DNA from: Holtermannia corniformis
Taxonomy: Eukaryota; Basidiomycota; Tremellomycetes; Holtermanniales
Assembly (NCBI GenBank): GCA_001599935.1
Contig: BCIJ01000022.1
Location: forward strand, 259,798-323,797
Reading direction: 5' to 3'
Length of the DNA stretch: 64,000 nt
Shown: positions 1 through 11,726 of the stretch, piece after piece
Layout: every line of letters begins with the position of its first letter
Position numbering within the stretch: the first letter of the stretch is position 1
Program-made: the position numbers and the translations under genes
The notes under the pieces: model-generated
What the model was told of the DNA's origin: nothing
The model's input: only the letters and a program-made list of their open reading frames with translations
The model's database searches: none

Positions 1-1284
1 TCCGATCACCTTCCCGTCTCTGCCTCCTTCCTTTGCCAGGTCAGGGTAGCCGATCTAGACCGCCGCGAAGTCATTTATAAGGAGGTCCTCCGTGATCTGG
101 ACAAACTCGAGAATGATTGCATCCCCGTGCTGTCCATTGAACCCGACTCACTATTCTTTGGACGGGGTCGCTTCCGATCGACAGAGAGTCGGGAAGTGCA
201 GATGACAAACTTTGGCAAGGCTGTCGCTTCGTTCGAGATCGGCTTCTCAGACGGGCAGACCGCATACTGGGCGACACCCTCGCGAGGTTCCGTCCGGCCT
301 GGGGAGAAGCAGACGGTCGCGGTGAAGGTGCTTGTGACCGATCGACAGGTGGATGCACTCAACCGCGGTAAGACGAATCTCGACGGTATGTATGGTGCAC
401 TGCTTACTGTGGTTTGCTGACTTTGTCTAAGATACCCTGCTATTGAATATCCGGGGTGGCAAGCAGCACGTAAGTCGATGCGATAGTAGATGTTTATGAT
501 CGCTAATACTCTTTGAGTTTCTCGCTGTGTCCGCCCAGCACATTCCAACGTGTTTTGGCGCTTCGCTCGAATGGCTCTGCGAGCTCACTGGCCCTGCGAG
601 TACCACCACGAGCGAAGCTGGAAAGCGTACTACACCGCTCTCGTCGCCCAAGGAGCTATGGCAAATGATCGAATTCATCATGCAGCATGGCAAGAGTGTT
701 GCAGGTCTTTTCGTCGAAACGGGTCGGTACGAGGATATGGAAGAACTTCGCGAGGTGGGTTGAAAAGTTACATCAGTTTTCCGCAAACTAAACACATTAG
801 CGATTGGATATCGGCGCCGAGATACCTACGCCGACCGATGCCAGCGAGCTTCTGCGCTGGGTCGTGGCACTTGCGGATACGCTAGTCCAATTTCTCGAAA
901 CACTGGCGGAACCGGTCATACCGCCACCTCAGCAAGCGATGTGTGAAAGGACAACGACAAGGGACGAGGCGTATGCCTGCCTCGACCTATTACCGCAGAT
1001 CAATACTAATGTACGTCGCAAGCGGGTGTGGTGAGCGGTGCTAATCAATCAAGGTCCTCATATCAGTCACCTCCCTTCTCCGCTTCCTGCTGATGGAGAA
1101 CTCTGAGAACAGCATTGACGACTTTGGTGGGTCCGGGCAATCCTACGAAAACATTGCTCACCAGCCATCAGCTGCTATCTTTGCATCATGCTTGTTCCGT
1201 ATGAAACCTGGGGCTCCAGGAGCAGCCTTAGGTGCCGACACTCTGGGGCGACGACAGTTCATCAAGTTGCTAATCGACTTGTGA
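1..1284 (+). CDS. OCRL/INPP5B-like inositol polyphosphate 5-phosphatase, 3' part (ASH + RhoGAP-like domains)
   Basis: The 5' part lies outside the window. The first codons read SDHLPVSA, the SDH..PV motif that closes the 5-phosphatase catalytic domain. An ASH-type beta domain follows, ending DDTLLLNIRGGKQHFLAVSA, then PTCFG. A RhoGAP-like domain runs from SPKELWQMIEF to the C-terminus (FASCLFRM near its end). Five introns are inferred at about 386-431, 470-517, 755-800, 1011-1053 and 1127-1171. In the GAP domain the usual G-(I/L)-F-R motif reads GLFVETG, so the arginine finger is replaced by valine. OCRL family GAP domains are known to be inactive and to serve as interaction modules. The family removes the 5-phosphate of PI(4,5)P2 on endosomal or Golgi membranes. 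The stop lies 30 bp from the convergent stop of the next gene. Catalytic residues cannot be checked here. Confidence 0.88.
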
Positions 1285-1314
1285 GGGGCAATGCAGCCAT
1301 TTTACACAAGAGGG

Positions 1315-2977
1315 TCACAGCTCGACCGTCAGGGCTTCCAGTCCCTCCGTCAAGTCTGGCACGCCCGCAGCCTTGTCCGCACTATCTTCGCGAGGCTGCT
1401 TCGTTGCTTCATCATGCCTCCAGCCGGGGTGGTCCGCGAGATCTTCGGCCGCTGCCTCACGGCGCGACTTGAGCGCATCACCTCCAGGTCGCCACTTCCA
1501 GGCGTCACGAAGATCGTCGGCAATGGTGCCCTCGAGTAGCTCGACGACGTGCTTGCCAATATTTGGAAGGATCTTGAATGAATGTCTGGACCAGTCAATC
1601 GCTGTCTAAATCGTAGGCAAGTGACTCACCCACTGTCGCCAGTTGCAAGGATGAAGTTTTTCCACTTTGGATGCTCGCAAATCAACAGCGCTGCGTCGGC
1701 TGTATCCGTGCACCAACACAGTGCGCGATTGAAGAGCTCCTTGTGTTTGAATTGCGGGAGGAAGGCAGCGACAGCCTTGCGTATCGTGACTTCAGAGGCG
1801 TCGGGATATGTGTCTGTCGGGTGCTTGGCGTGCGAGCGTGGTACAGAGACGCGCTTCGGAGATGAAGCACCGTAAGGCTGATGTTGCTTGAACCGAGTAA
1901 AGCCAGGGAACTCGTCGCAGACTTTGATGACGCCGTGCCTATGTTAGAGTGAGTCGAGATCGAAACCTGGGCATTGCACGTACTCGTTCGGTTCAAAGAA
2001 GAAGCCCAATTCACCGTTGTAGACTACCGGCGTGTCCTTGTACGGCGCCGCTTCCTCAGGGGTGAGTTGCATATGCGCGTACACCCAAGCCTGAACCCCT
2101 AAGCAAAGTACGTTGGGTATCAACAAAGCTTACCTTTGAGCAGCACTGGTCTTCAAGATCCACTAGAGTCGGACTCCATGCTCCAGCAGCAAGCACGACC
2201 TTGTCCGCGTAGTATTTCGTGCCGTCGACCGTCTCAATACCGACACATGTTGAACCATCTTCCGCAAACAGGGGACGCTTGAAGGACCCGGCGCTTTCGA
2301 GAATAAGCCTCTCGCCTCCGCATGATCACACGAACTTACCCGCCGAAGCCAAAATTGACTCCCTGCTCCTCAAGCACCTCGCCAATGCTGTTGATTGCCT
2401 TGGCAGCAGCGAGCCAACCACCGTCTTGTGAGAACACCGCCTTCCACCCCTAAGTCACATCAGACAGAGCTAGCGACTAGCGTCTCCGCACGGACCTTGA
2501 TCTGCTCCCGGTCCAGAAGAGGCATCTTGGCGAGAATCTCATCTTCGTTGTCAAGCCACTGGGTTGATTCCTCAAGACCATGCTTGGCGTCGATGAGCTG
2601 ATCGTACTCTTCCCGCAGCTCATCAATGCCCTCTGGAGTGCTAGCACAGTCAAGCTACCCCTGTCAGCACACACATCGTACAAAGCCAAACTCACCCTGC
2701 CGGTGTTGTGGAAGTATGGCTTGAAGACCTCATCATTCTTCCACGCGTCTCGAGCTTCTAGACTAAGCTGCAGATCTACCGGGTTGCGGATGCGGACGCC
2801 CATGATCTTGTTGAGGTCATTCCCGGCCGATTGAGCTGACGGGATGGCATAGGTGTCGAGTACAGTGATGTTGCTCGGTGTATAGCCTGCACGCAGGAGA
2901 TGAAGTGCCGTCGACGAACCAAGCGTGCCCGCGCCGCCGACAACGACGACTCTGGTATCTTTGCGAGAGGTGGACAT
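1315..2977 (-). CDS. Fructosyl amino-acid oxidase-like (amadoriase) FAD-dependent oxidoreductase
   Basis: The N-terminus has a dinucleotide-binding Rossmann motif (VVVVGGAGTLGSSTALHL, residues about 9-26). The family-typical stretch SAGNDLNKIMGVRIRNP comes next, then FKPYFHNTGR. The C-terminal FAD-domain signature is HPKWKNFILATGDSGHSFK. About five introns are needed: for example, AGG|GTGAG at 2695 joins at 2655 to give NTGRLDCASTPEG. The protein is about 460 residues. The family oxidises fructosyl amino acids, or saccharopine/pipecolate-type substrates, releasing H2O2; the exact substrate is not readable from sequence. The C-terminus (LTVEL) is not a clear peroxisomal PTS1. I chose the ATG at 2977 (MSTSRK) over an in-frame ATG at 3031 because it sits just before the Rossmann strand. 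Confidence 0.85.
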
Positions 2978-3440
2978 GTTGTGTGCGAAGGTGTGCAGTT
3001 CGACCGTACGGCTGATAACGTCTCTGCTCACGGGTCAAGCAGGAGCGAGCACGACCACATCCATCATGACCTCCACCCACAGGCTCGCGTCCATCCACCC
3101 GTTCCTGCGCTGGCTCTGTCCGTACGCTCTGCTCCGACGGACCAAGATTATCATGGCTGTTGATCTACCCAAACGGGCCGAAACCCATGTGGTCCTCGTG
3201 GTGGGTGGCGAAAGACCGGCAGTCAGACGCGAGCTCGCATCGACTTGCCTTCGGACTCAACGCTATCATGCCTTGCTCTCTGGCGCCCCGTCGGGATACT
3301 GCTATCTGACAACGACAAGAGACTGCTTCGGAGGGCAATCCAACGCGGGCTTGGCTGCTCGTGCGATAGCGCGATCCACCGTTATATAGCTGTTGAAATC
3401 CCTCACTCTTTCTTTCTTGACCTTCGCCCGACTCGCCGCC
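2978..3440. other. Divergent intergenic region (oxidase / UNC93-like transporter)
   Basis: This 463 bp stretch separates two divergently transcribed genes and must hold both promoters. A TATATA element at 3383-3388 lies about 55 bp upstream of the transporter ATG. No convincing coding exon is seen. Confidence 0.5.
3383..3388 (+). promoter_or_regulatory. Candidate TATA box of the UNC93-like transporter gene
   Basis: TATATA lies about 55 bp upstream of the ATG at 3441 in the divergent intergenic region. This rests on position and motif only. Confidence 0.35.
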
Positions 3441-5543
3441 ATGTCTGTATTCGATGCTGCGCCACCCAATACCAAAGCTGGAGGTGATGATGATGCCCTC
3501 AAGGCAGGTTCACTCCCGGTGAACGCTTCGAACACTGCCAACGAACACTTTGATGTTGAGCAATACCAACGCGAAGTCCCCCTATGGAAACGGATTCACC
3601 AGCACTCTCTCACGCAGATGCTGCTTCTTTCCGTTCAGGCTTTCGCGGGGCCCGCGATCGCAGACGCTATTGCCGGTATGTTGTTGATGCTGAGGCTGCA
3701 GAACGAGCTGACACGCTGCTGCAGGTCTTGGAGGTGGTGAGTAGCGGTCGCAAAGATGTTGCGCAAGTCTGACATCTGTTCCAGGTGGTTTGGCAACTCC
3801 GCAGACGTCTAATATTGCGTGAGTACAAGTGCAACTATATGAGTTCTCCAAGGAGACTGACTCACCCCAAGTACGGCGATCAACTACACTATGCTGGCTA
3901 CCGGTGAGTGATGCGCTTCGTCGTCTTTCTCATGTGCTGAACGTCTTTCAGTGTGTATGTTTGGAGGGTGAGCGCGTATGGATCTCCAAGTCCAAATACT
4001 GATGGCGAATAGACCCATTGTCAACCGTCTTGGCACCCGCTGGGCTCTCATCATCGGCGCGATGTCCTTCCCAATCCGAGGCTCATCCTACTACTGCAAC
4101 TCCAAGTTCGGTACCCAATGGGTATGTGTATAGGAGCTCATCCGACTTGCGCGCTCATCGGTCCGTAGTATCTCATCTTTGGCTCCTTTTGTACCGGGAT
4201 TGGCAGTGGCTGCTGGTATGTGGCTGAATCCGGGTCGATCATGTCGCTCGCGCCGCAAGGCGCCCGCGGCAAGTATCTCGCGCTGTGGATCGTGTCACGC
4301 AATCTGGGCCAGCTTGTCGGTGGTTCGATCAAGTGAGTCGTAGCTTCAGCTGGCTAGTAGCCCCTGAAGCTGAGACTGTACAGTCTATCAAAGAACCACA
4401 CGGCTGGCGTCTCGGGTGGTGTCGCACCATCAACTTATATCGCCTTCATGATCATCGAGTGCATGGCGTGAGTGATTCAGGCGTAAAGGCTTGCGGCTGA
4501 CTGACGACATGATTAGGTTCCCGTTCGCATGGCTCATCTCACCGCTAGAGAACGTTGTGCGGTCCGACGGCACCAAAATCCTCATGGCACCCAAGCTGTC
4601 CACCAAGCAGGAAATCAGAAAAATCAAGACGACGATGACGTCCAAGCTGATTCTGCTCTCGGCGCTCTGGGCTGTCTGGTCATTCTTCTACAGGTGGGCT
4701 CTGTACGACGCCAAGAGCTGAAATATATGCTCACCTGTTTGCAGCGGTACCTGGTCGACCTACCTCGGTACCTACTTCACAACACGATCTCGTGCACTTT
4801 CTTCGCTGATCTCGCCATTCTTCTGCATGTGAGTATGACGCGGACGTTTTGAACTTGAGCTAACTTGAGTAGTATCGGCTGCTTTGGCCTTGGCTTCATC
4901 CTCGACTTGAAATCGCTCAGCCAGCGACGTCGTGCGCAACTGGGCCTGTTTGTCGTCATCATCCTCAACACCGGCGTATACATCTGGAGCATTATCATGC
5001 AGACCAGGTTCAACGCCTCGCCGCCGGGCAAGATCGACTGGAACTGGTCGGTTTACCCTTCAGCATTCCTGCCGTACTTCTTTGTCCAAACGACGGGCCC
5101 GCTCTCGCAGTCGTACATGTACTGGCTACTCTCGTCTTTTGCGACGGATGCGCAAGGTTGGTGAAGCAAGTGCCTACACGCTGCGGTGACTGACAAAGCG
5201 TAGCCAATGTCCGTAACGGCGCTGCTTTCCGCTCGCTTGAAGCCGTTGGCCAGGCGATTGCCTATGGTATGAACACACAGATCAAGACTAGCCCTCTCAT
5301 TGGCTTGTAAGTCATCGTAGATGGTAGCAATCGACAGCGTTGACAATGCTCAGCTGTGTGACCTTTGGACTCATGGCTGCTGCGCTTCCTCCCATGATCG
5401 TTCTTGTCAACTCGACCCCTGACCGGATCCCGGCGGACGTCATTGCTGAACAAATTGAACAAGACAAGGCCAAGGCGGAGCGCGAAGCTCGCGACTCGAT
5501 CTCGGAGAAGCACCACGATGCGGTTGGTGTCAAGGAGGTCTAG
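3441..5543 (+). CDS. UNC93-like major facilitator membrane transporter
   Basis: A multi-pass membrane protein spread over about ten short exons, with introns of 40-60 nt. After a hydrophilic N-terminus (about 60 residues) the helices begin at LTQMLLLSVQAFAGPAI. Family-typical stretches include GSGCWYVAESGSIMSLA, ARGKYLALWIVSRNLGQLVG and STYIAFMIIECMAFPFAWLI followed by SP and RSDGT. The tail is charged and rich in Lys and Glu. The pattern (NLGQLVGG, IECxxxPFA, SP..VxRSDGT) matches fungal UNC93/DUF895 members of the MFS superfamily. Their substrates are mostly unknown, so none is assigned. The ATG at 3441 is the first in frame, and the TAG lies at 5541-5543. Confidence 0.85.
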
Positions 5544-5803
5544 AGGTGATCGGATTCGCTGTGCTCTATACTATGCTCCATATCTAGTTCTGGGATCCGA
5601 TTTTAGCTGTAGGCTCCCTTGTGTGATGGATTGTATGCTTGTAGGCAGCTTGATCTCCATTTGAAGCTGTCATGGTTGCAGCGCTTCGCTGGCGTGCCAC
5701 AGTCAATCTTGCTTGACCTAGCAACCGCCTAGCGCGAAGGACAATGAGCTGCTGTCATGTACGCGTCTTGGTCTTCACAGACCGACTTACAGTGCAGGCC
5801 AAC

Positions 5804-7959
5804 ATGGACTCGATGGCGGCAGCAGGCCCATCAGGTACCAGCGGAAGTCTCTGGTCGGACATCTTGAGCAGTGCAGACCGCCAAAAGAGCGTCAGCAGGA
5901 AGAACTTGATCGTGCTCTGTGAGGTCCCTTTCCCCTCGGCACAGACTCAAACACGCTGACTTGGTACTCCGTCACAGCCGAGCCGCACCATGGCCGGAAG
6001 CACCTAATAGACCAACTGATTGAGCGGGAGAGCGAAGCCAGACGGCCAGGTAGTGGACTAGACGCAGCTGGGCTTGCGGTGGGGTATGATTTGATGGACC
6101 TCAAGGAGGAGGGCGATGAAGGTGTGATGTCACTACGACGAGTGACAGATCTTGCTGATACTTTGCCCCCAAGATTCTTTGCCTCCATTGAGCATATACT
6201 ATCCGCCCTCATCCCACCCCTCTCTCCTCAAGCTCATCCCCATCTCACTCCCACCAAACTCGCTTCGCGTACGCATTGGCTTCAGTAGCACCTTCTTGAC
6301 ACTGATGACCCATAGGATACGGCTGTACTAATAGCTCTGGACTGGACGAAACCGTCGACAATGGTGGATAGCATCATCAGTCGTAGGCCTTGACTGACGT
6401 CCGTGCAGATCACCGAGCTGCTGAGTTGGCTGCACTGGACTGAAGAATGGGCCAGTCGAACGGCGAAGCGTGGGGAACCCGAGGACGGCAAGGAGAAGTG
6501 TATGTTCCGCAAGTCATCGTCGCTAGCGCTTATGAGCCTCAGTGCAATCCTACTTGCAACACTATGTCGAGCCCGCGCCGCCACCTACCCCAAATCCCAA
6601 CGGGTCGCCAACCAAGCCTGGAACTGTGCCTTTGCCGATCTCGACCAGGGGCTACGCGAACATGGGTTCGTTGTTGCCGCTTGGCCCTGGGACGTTGACC
6701 CGGAATGCGTGAGTGAACTATCCATGACCGGCAAAGCGTAATCTCATCGCCTCGGCAGCTGCGGGATTCCCGTAATTGTCGTGTGTACCAAAGCAGATCA
6801 GATCGATAGCGTTGGTGAAGAACTCGGCATGAAGGGTGGAATTGCGGGCGCTGGCAAAGGCTGGGGATGGGAGGAGCGAACAGATTGGGTGCAGCAAGTG
6901 TTGCGCACAATTTGTCTCAGCTGTACGGTCGATACATCCCTGGCTGGACTAACGCTGACGTATGTTGTAGATGGCGCTTCTCTGTTTTACACGGCACACA
7001 CATCACCAAAGTCGTACAGCTTGCTGCGCACCCACATCCTACACCGACTTTACACGGTGCCTCCTCCGCTCCATGCATCGCATACCAACGACGAATCGAC
7101 CCAGCCCCAAACGATCGCGCCCACTATCAACTCCCGTTTTCCCTTTCTACACCGCGCGAACGTCCTGGATCGGGACGCAGTCATGGTTCCGGCAGGATGG
7201 GACTCGTGGGGGAAAATCAACGTGCTGCGAGACGGCTTTGAGCCTGCACGCGTCGACAAGGCGTGGGAAGCGAGTCTAGCGCGTAAAGCCGGTGACGAGG
7301 CCGAGGATGAAGCTGGGATTGAAGAGCTCTGGCTGGAAGTCATCCCGGATCAGGACAAGGGTGTTGGCGTGAGTCTTCTGGCTTTGTCGCAGCGCTTGCT
7401 GACACAGCAGACGTCCAACTCGACGCCAACGATCACAACGGTCGAAGACGATCAATCGTTCTTGGCGAAACAGCTTGATATCCTGCTCAAAGACCCGCAA
7501 CGTGATCCGCGAGCAACTTTCCGAACGGCTGCGGCCGTGAGTCACAATCAGGATGGCGCGGCCGGGGTTGTTGGGCCAATGGCAGGCACCGGGTTGAGTC
7601 TGCCTAGCGTCGAGCTTGCCATGAAGGAGATGGAAGGTGGCGGCACCGAAGATCTCAAGGAGCGCTTTGCACGGCTTGCGCGGAGGGTAGGTCAGACCAG
7701 TGCAGGAACCAAACTCATCATGCAGGATCCGAAGAGCCCTACGACACCAACCCCGCCCGGCGCGCCCGGGACGCCAGGAGCCGCGCCGGTTGCCAACGAA
7801 GTGTTGCGAGACTTCGTAAGTGATCTGCCAGAATGCCAAACCGTCCGGGCCTGACCGCCCGTAATCACACAGTTTCAAGGTCTGCTTGCGACACGCTCTC
7901 AGGGCGGTCGGAAATCGATGGCTCCGGGCGAGCCATTGGCCGAGAGCCCCAAGCCGTAG
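5804..7959 (+). CDS. Cytoplasmic dynein light intermediate chain
   Basis: The product matches the DLIC family along its length: LWSDILSSADR at the N-terminus, LDWTKPSTM, SWLHWTEEWA, LQSYLQHYVEPAPPPTP, PLGPGTLTRN, IPVIVVCTKADQID, GASLFYTAHTS, VLDRDAVMVPAGWDSWGKI, and EDDQSFLAKQLDILL. The C-terminal 120 residues are low-complexity (SPTTPTPPGAPGTPGA) and correspond to the adaptor-binding tail. About seven introns are needed. One uses GTATGT after position 6500 to give EKLQSYLQHY; another lies at about 6922-6969 to give CLSYGASLF. In this family the G-like domain anchors the chain to the dynein heavy chain. The P-loop position reads SEPHHGRKHLI rather than G-x4-GK(T/S), so nucleotide binding is doubtful. 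The stop is reached through a final intron (DF|FQGLLATRSQ) and TAG at 7957-7959. Confidence 0.9.
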
Positions 7960-8282
7960 CGGCCATACGGCCCGTCAAACGATGCAATTCATTGTTTCGC
8001 GGCCCGTCACGGATAATCCCGTACGATTAGGGCAATCGGCCCGAAGACCGACCCGACGGGCTCAACGGCGGAGGATGTGCCGTGCACCTGTCCAGACGTA
8101 ATGAACTGCCCGACGTAATCTGACTTTGTGGCTGCTTCTCTCCGCTTGGTGCTCCGCCGCCGAACAGCCCTGACTCGCGGGCCGCCCGCGCCGCTTAGCC
8201 GCCTGAGCAAACACTAACGATTGAGTATTACTTATAGACCGCGCGGGTCAACCTGCTCCCTTCTCCACAGATAGGATTCATA
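7960..8282. other. Intergenic region upstream of the allantoate-permease-like gene
   Basis: No coding exon is seen in these 323 bp. AGATAG near 8269-8274 fits the fungal nitrogen-regulation GATA consensus HGATAR. That would suit a DAL5-type transporter, but a single site is weak evidence. Confidence 0.4.
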
Positions 8283-10420
8283 ATGGCGGACAACAAGTCG
8301 CAGCACAGCGAGGAGCTCAAGCGCGAGGACTCGCATCAAGAGGTGGTGGAGGAGAGAAGCGCGCCAATCGCTGCGGTGGCTGCTGGCAGCGGTTGGTTCG
8401 GCAAGGAGCGCCAGGCGCGCTTGCTCAAGGAAACCGATGACATGTATGCCGAATCTCTCGAGAAGCACGGTCAAGACAATGTAATTGACCCGGCCCTCGA
8501 GAAGAAGCTTGTGCGGTGAGTTACCTCAGCTTCATGATGATATGATGGTCTGATGCGCTGAACAGTAAGATCGATCGGCGCTTGATCTTCATTCTCGGGT
8601 AGGTTGCCTCCAATCTTTATGCACAGAGTACTGACCTTTCCGCAGTATCAGCTACATGTTCTACTATGTGTGAGCTGCTCGAGTTCAGCGGCATTCAATG
8701 GTCTGACGCCTCGAAGAGACAAGACCACCTTGTCATATGCTGCCATCTTTGGCATCAAGAACTCGGTGGCGAAAGGCGGACTGGGTCTGACGGGCAAGCA
8801 GTACTCGTGGCTCTCATCGTAAGTCCACCTATGTAAATTTGCGCTCGCCGGGCTGACTCAACCGCAGCATCTTCTATTTCGGATGGCTCGGTTGGGCGAT
8901 CCCTTCCAACTTGTTGATGCAAAAGTCACCACCTGCATACTACCTCGGCTTCAACATATTCATGTGGTAAGTAGACTGTGTATGAAGTTGATCACCGTAC
9001 TGACAGGTCCCAGGGGCGTGCTCCTCATGGCGCAAGCTGCCGCGCAAAACTTTGCCGCCCTGGCTGCTCTTCGTGTGCTCTCCGGAGCTGCCGAGGCCAT
9101 CGCCGACCCAGCCTTCATGCTGTGAGTAGAATGCTCACAGCACAACTCCCGTGACTGACCACCATAGCTTCACCACCGTCTACTACACTCGTGCTGAGCA
9201 ACCCTCGCGTATATCGGCTTGGTACATGTTCAACGGTGTCGGAGGTGAGCTCCGTCCTTGAAACGCCGCAGCCAAGCTGACGTCGGCGCAGTCGCCGCTG
9301 GCGGGCTCATCGGCTATGGCATCGGTCAAATCAAGGGCTCGCTCGCTTCGTGGCGTTACGAATTCCTCATTGTGGGCGCCGCTTGCAGCGCTTGGGGGCT
9401 CGTCATCTTCTTCTGGCTTCCCAACTCGCCCGTCACCTCCAAGGGTTGGTTCACTCGCGACGAACGCCTGATGGTCATTGCTCGCGCTCGCCGCAACCAG
9501 ACCGGTCTCGAGAGCGCAGGTATCAAGTGGTACCAGATCAAGGAGGCCTTGATGGACTGGAAGCTATACACCTTCTTCATGCTGGGATTTATCGGGAACA
9601 TACCCAACGGCGGCATCAGCAACGTGAGTACTCGTGCATCTGCGACCAAGCTGTACTGACCCCGATCAGTTCTCAACACTGGTCATCAAGGGTCTCGGTT
9701 TCGACACCTTCGAAACCGCGCTGCTGGGCATCCCACAGGGTGCTTTGGTCGTCATCTGGATTGGCCTCGGCGCCTTCTTGAACGGCAGGCTGCCGGCCAA
9801 CAGCCGTACCTTGGTCTGCATGGTGGGTGGCGTGCATGTAGACCATACCAATCGCTGACCCAGTCCAGCTCTTCATGCTGCCAACCATTTGCGGCTCGCT
9901 CGGCTTTTTGCTTGCTCCTGAGAAGGCTTACGTTGGGCGTCTCATCTGCTTGTGCGTCGTACCTTTATCTACCCAAGGCATCACTGACGATCCCAGCTAC
10001 CTTACCGGCTCTTATCAGGCGTCTTTCGTCCTCGCCTTGAGTCTGATCACTTCGAATGTCGGCGGGATGACCAAGCGCATGATTATCAGCGGCATCATCT
10101 GGTTCGGCGCCTGCGTCGGCAACATTGCTTCGCCCTTCTTTTACCGCGCGACCGATGCCCCTCACTACCGCCTTGGCGTTGGGTCGATCTTGGTTGCCAA
10201 CTGCATCGAGTTCGGTATCTTTATCATCCTGCGCTTCGGCTTCATTTGGGAGAACAAGCGTAAGGAGCGCCTCAAGGCTGAGCGCATCGCTCGCGGCGAG
10301 CCCGAGGACGACCGTGACCTGTCTTTTATGGACTTGACCGACAAGGAGAACCCCATGTACGTTACAAGACGGATCGTGACGCACTTGGCTGACGCAGTCA
10401 GCTTCCGCTACGTGTACTGA
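8283..10420 (+). CDS. Allantoate permease-type (DAL5/ACS family) MFS transporter
   Basis: About 520 residues are encoded in roughly ten exons. After a charged cytoplasmic N-terminus the anion:cation symporter-family pattern starts: DPALEKKLVRKIDRRLIFIL, then YYVDKTTLSYAAIFGI, SSIFYFGWLGWAIPSNLLMQ, GVLLMAQAAAQNF, LRVLSGAAEAIADPAF, EQPSRISAWYMFNGVG, SWRYEFLIVGA, LPNSPVTSKGWFTRDE, and SNVGGMTKRMIISGIIWFGA with NIASPFFYR. This is the DAL5/TNA1 group, which imports organic anions such as allantoate, ureidosuccinate or nicotinate. The substrate cannot be fixed from sequence. The last exon is short (SFRYVY, stop 10418-10420) and joined by an intron starting GTACGT at 10357. Confidence 0.87.
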
Positions 10421-11162
10421 GATTCAAAATTGGACAGCGGGCAAGTCAACGCAGGGTGTATTGTATGCACAAAGCATTGTAGTGTCAGATTCCGCGGTGA
10501 GACGTGCACGAGTATATTGACTGTCCGACTGATATCGGGGACTCACTTGTGGCTGTAGTCTAGGCACAAGCAGCTGCTTCATTATCACATTGCCACAGAA
10601 CACTGAGGGTATAGCTACGACGCACTTATAGAGGAAAAGCTGCTTCCGTCGTCGTTGTACGGAGAATGTCCGATCTTTGGAACGAGGGAGGCTGAATAGC
10701 GTCGCTTACGCTGGCTTTCCGCTCACCAAGCCGAAGTGGATCAGGCTGCCGCAGTGCTTGAGGGAATTCACAACACACGAGAAAAGGTAATATAGAGGCG
10801 TGCTGATGCCAGCACTGTTAGACACAGTACCTGTTGACCTCGCCCCCTCTTGTAATCATGTAGGAGCCGGTAGACAGGAAAGCGGTGTTTGCCTGAATGA
10901 TCGCAATCTGTTAGATTGGTGCAAAGGGTTGAGGTGCGCAAGCGCTATCCTCGCCTAAGCCTAGTTCAGTCGCGTGTCGTACGTAGGTAATGTTTCAATG
11001 TCTACTATCAACGTCAAGCAAGAGAGACGAATTGCTTGTTGGTTCGGTAAGAAGGNTTTATGAATTGATCAGATTCATACGCTCTGAGGGAAAGAGGACA
11101 CTGTCCGATTTCCCTCTCTTATATAGCTAGTCTATGTTCTAAGAATAAACATTTGCCACCGA
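10421..11162. other. Gene-poor stretch with one ambiguous base
   Basis: No open frame or splice pattern convinces me here. The first part is presumably the 3' UTR of the transporter. An n at 11056 marks an unresolved base. A TATATA sits near 11121-11126 but has no obvious gene downstream. Confidence 0.45.
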
Positions 11163-11275
11163 AGGCTGGCAGCCTGCCTGGCCTGCGGCCTGGCAGTCAG
11201 CCTGGCAAGCGGCTTCGGCTTGGCTGGCGGCTTGGCTGGCAGCCTGGCACTCGGCCTGGCCAGCGACGCGCAGCG
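11163..11275. repeat. GC-rich imperfect short tandem repeat (CCTGGC/TTGGCTGGC units)
   Basis: About 110 bp made mostly of 8-12 nt variants of GGCCTGGC, GGCTTGGCTGGC and GCAGCCTGGC, visible by eye. The long open frames through it on both strands come from the composition, not coding. Confidence 0.7.
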
Positions 11276-11303
11276 GCTGGGTGGCGAATCCTTTACAATT
11301 GGG

Positions 11304-11552
11304 GAAGAACCGTGATGCATCTCGCTCGCTACGGCTCTACTTTGTAGGCTTTCGCCTACAACTCTGACGTCCCTGATTGTCTCGCCGGATGCAGTATCCT
11401 CGCCGGATGCGTCGCATCCTCGGCGCCTTGCCTACATCCTCTGCGCGCCAGACTTGTCTTGGCTACATCCGCGCCGGATGTAGTGTTCGCCAGATGCGGC
11501 GTCATCCGCCGGGATGGCTGGCTGCGTGGTGGCGTAATCCAACACAATCTGC
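11304..11552 (+). repeat. Left arm of an inverted repeat pair (~250 bp)
   Basis: This arm reads gatgcatctcgctcgctacg, then ctctactttgtaggctt, ctcgccggatg, ttggctacatcc, ccggatgtagtgttcgccag and ggatggctggctg. The same landmarks occur in the same order on the opposite strand at 12545-12781. The arms differ by scattered substitutions and small indels, so they are diverged. Each arm also carries internal copies of the CGCCGGATG(T/C)AGT motif. No clear target-site duplication is visible at the outer ends. Confidence 0.8.
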
Positions 11553-11726
11553 ATCGTCCCCTTGAATTTGACGACAGCGCTCGCATGTGCGATATTTCCG
11601 CCACCATGGGCTACCACTGACGGAGCGAATTCTACCATTCCGCGCAGACAGCTTGTGTCAGGTCTGCGCGCGGACGGCACTTGCAGGTCATGTCATGCAT
11701 CTGGCGCGGGTGCGACCTTGGCATGG

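Noticed and set aside
11163..11347. Gly/Arg/Pro/Leu-rich ORFs over the GC-rich repeat
   Set aside because: They result from the GC-rich tandem repeat; the coding pattern is periodic and unsupported.
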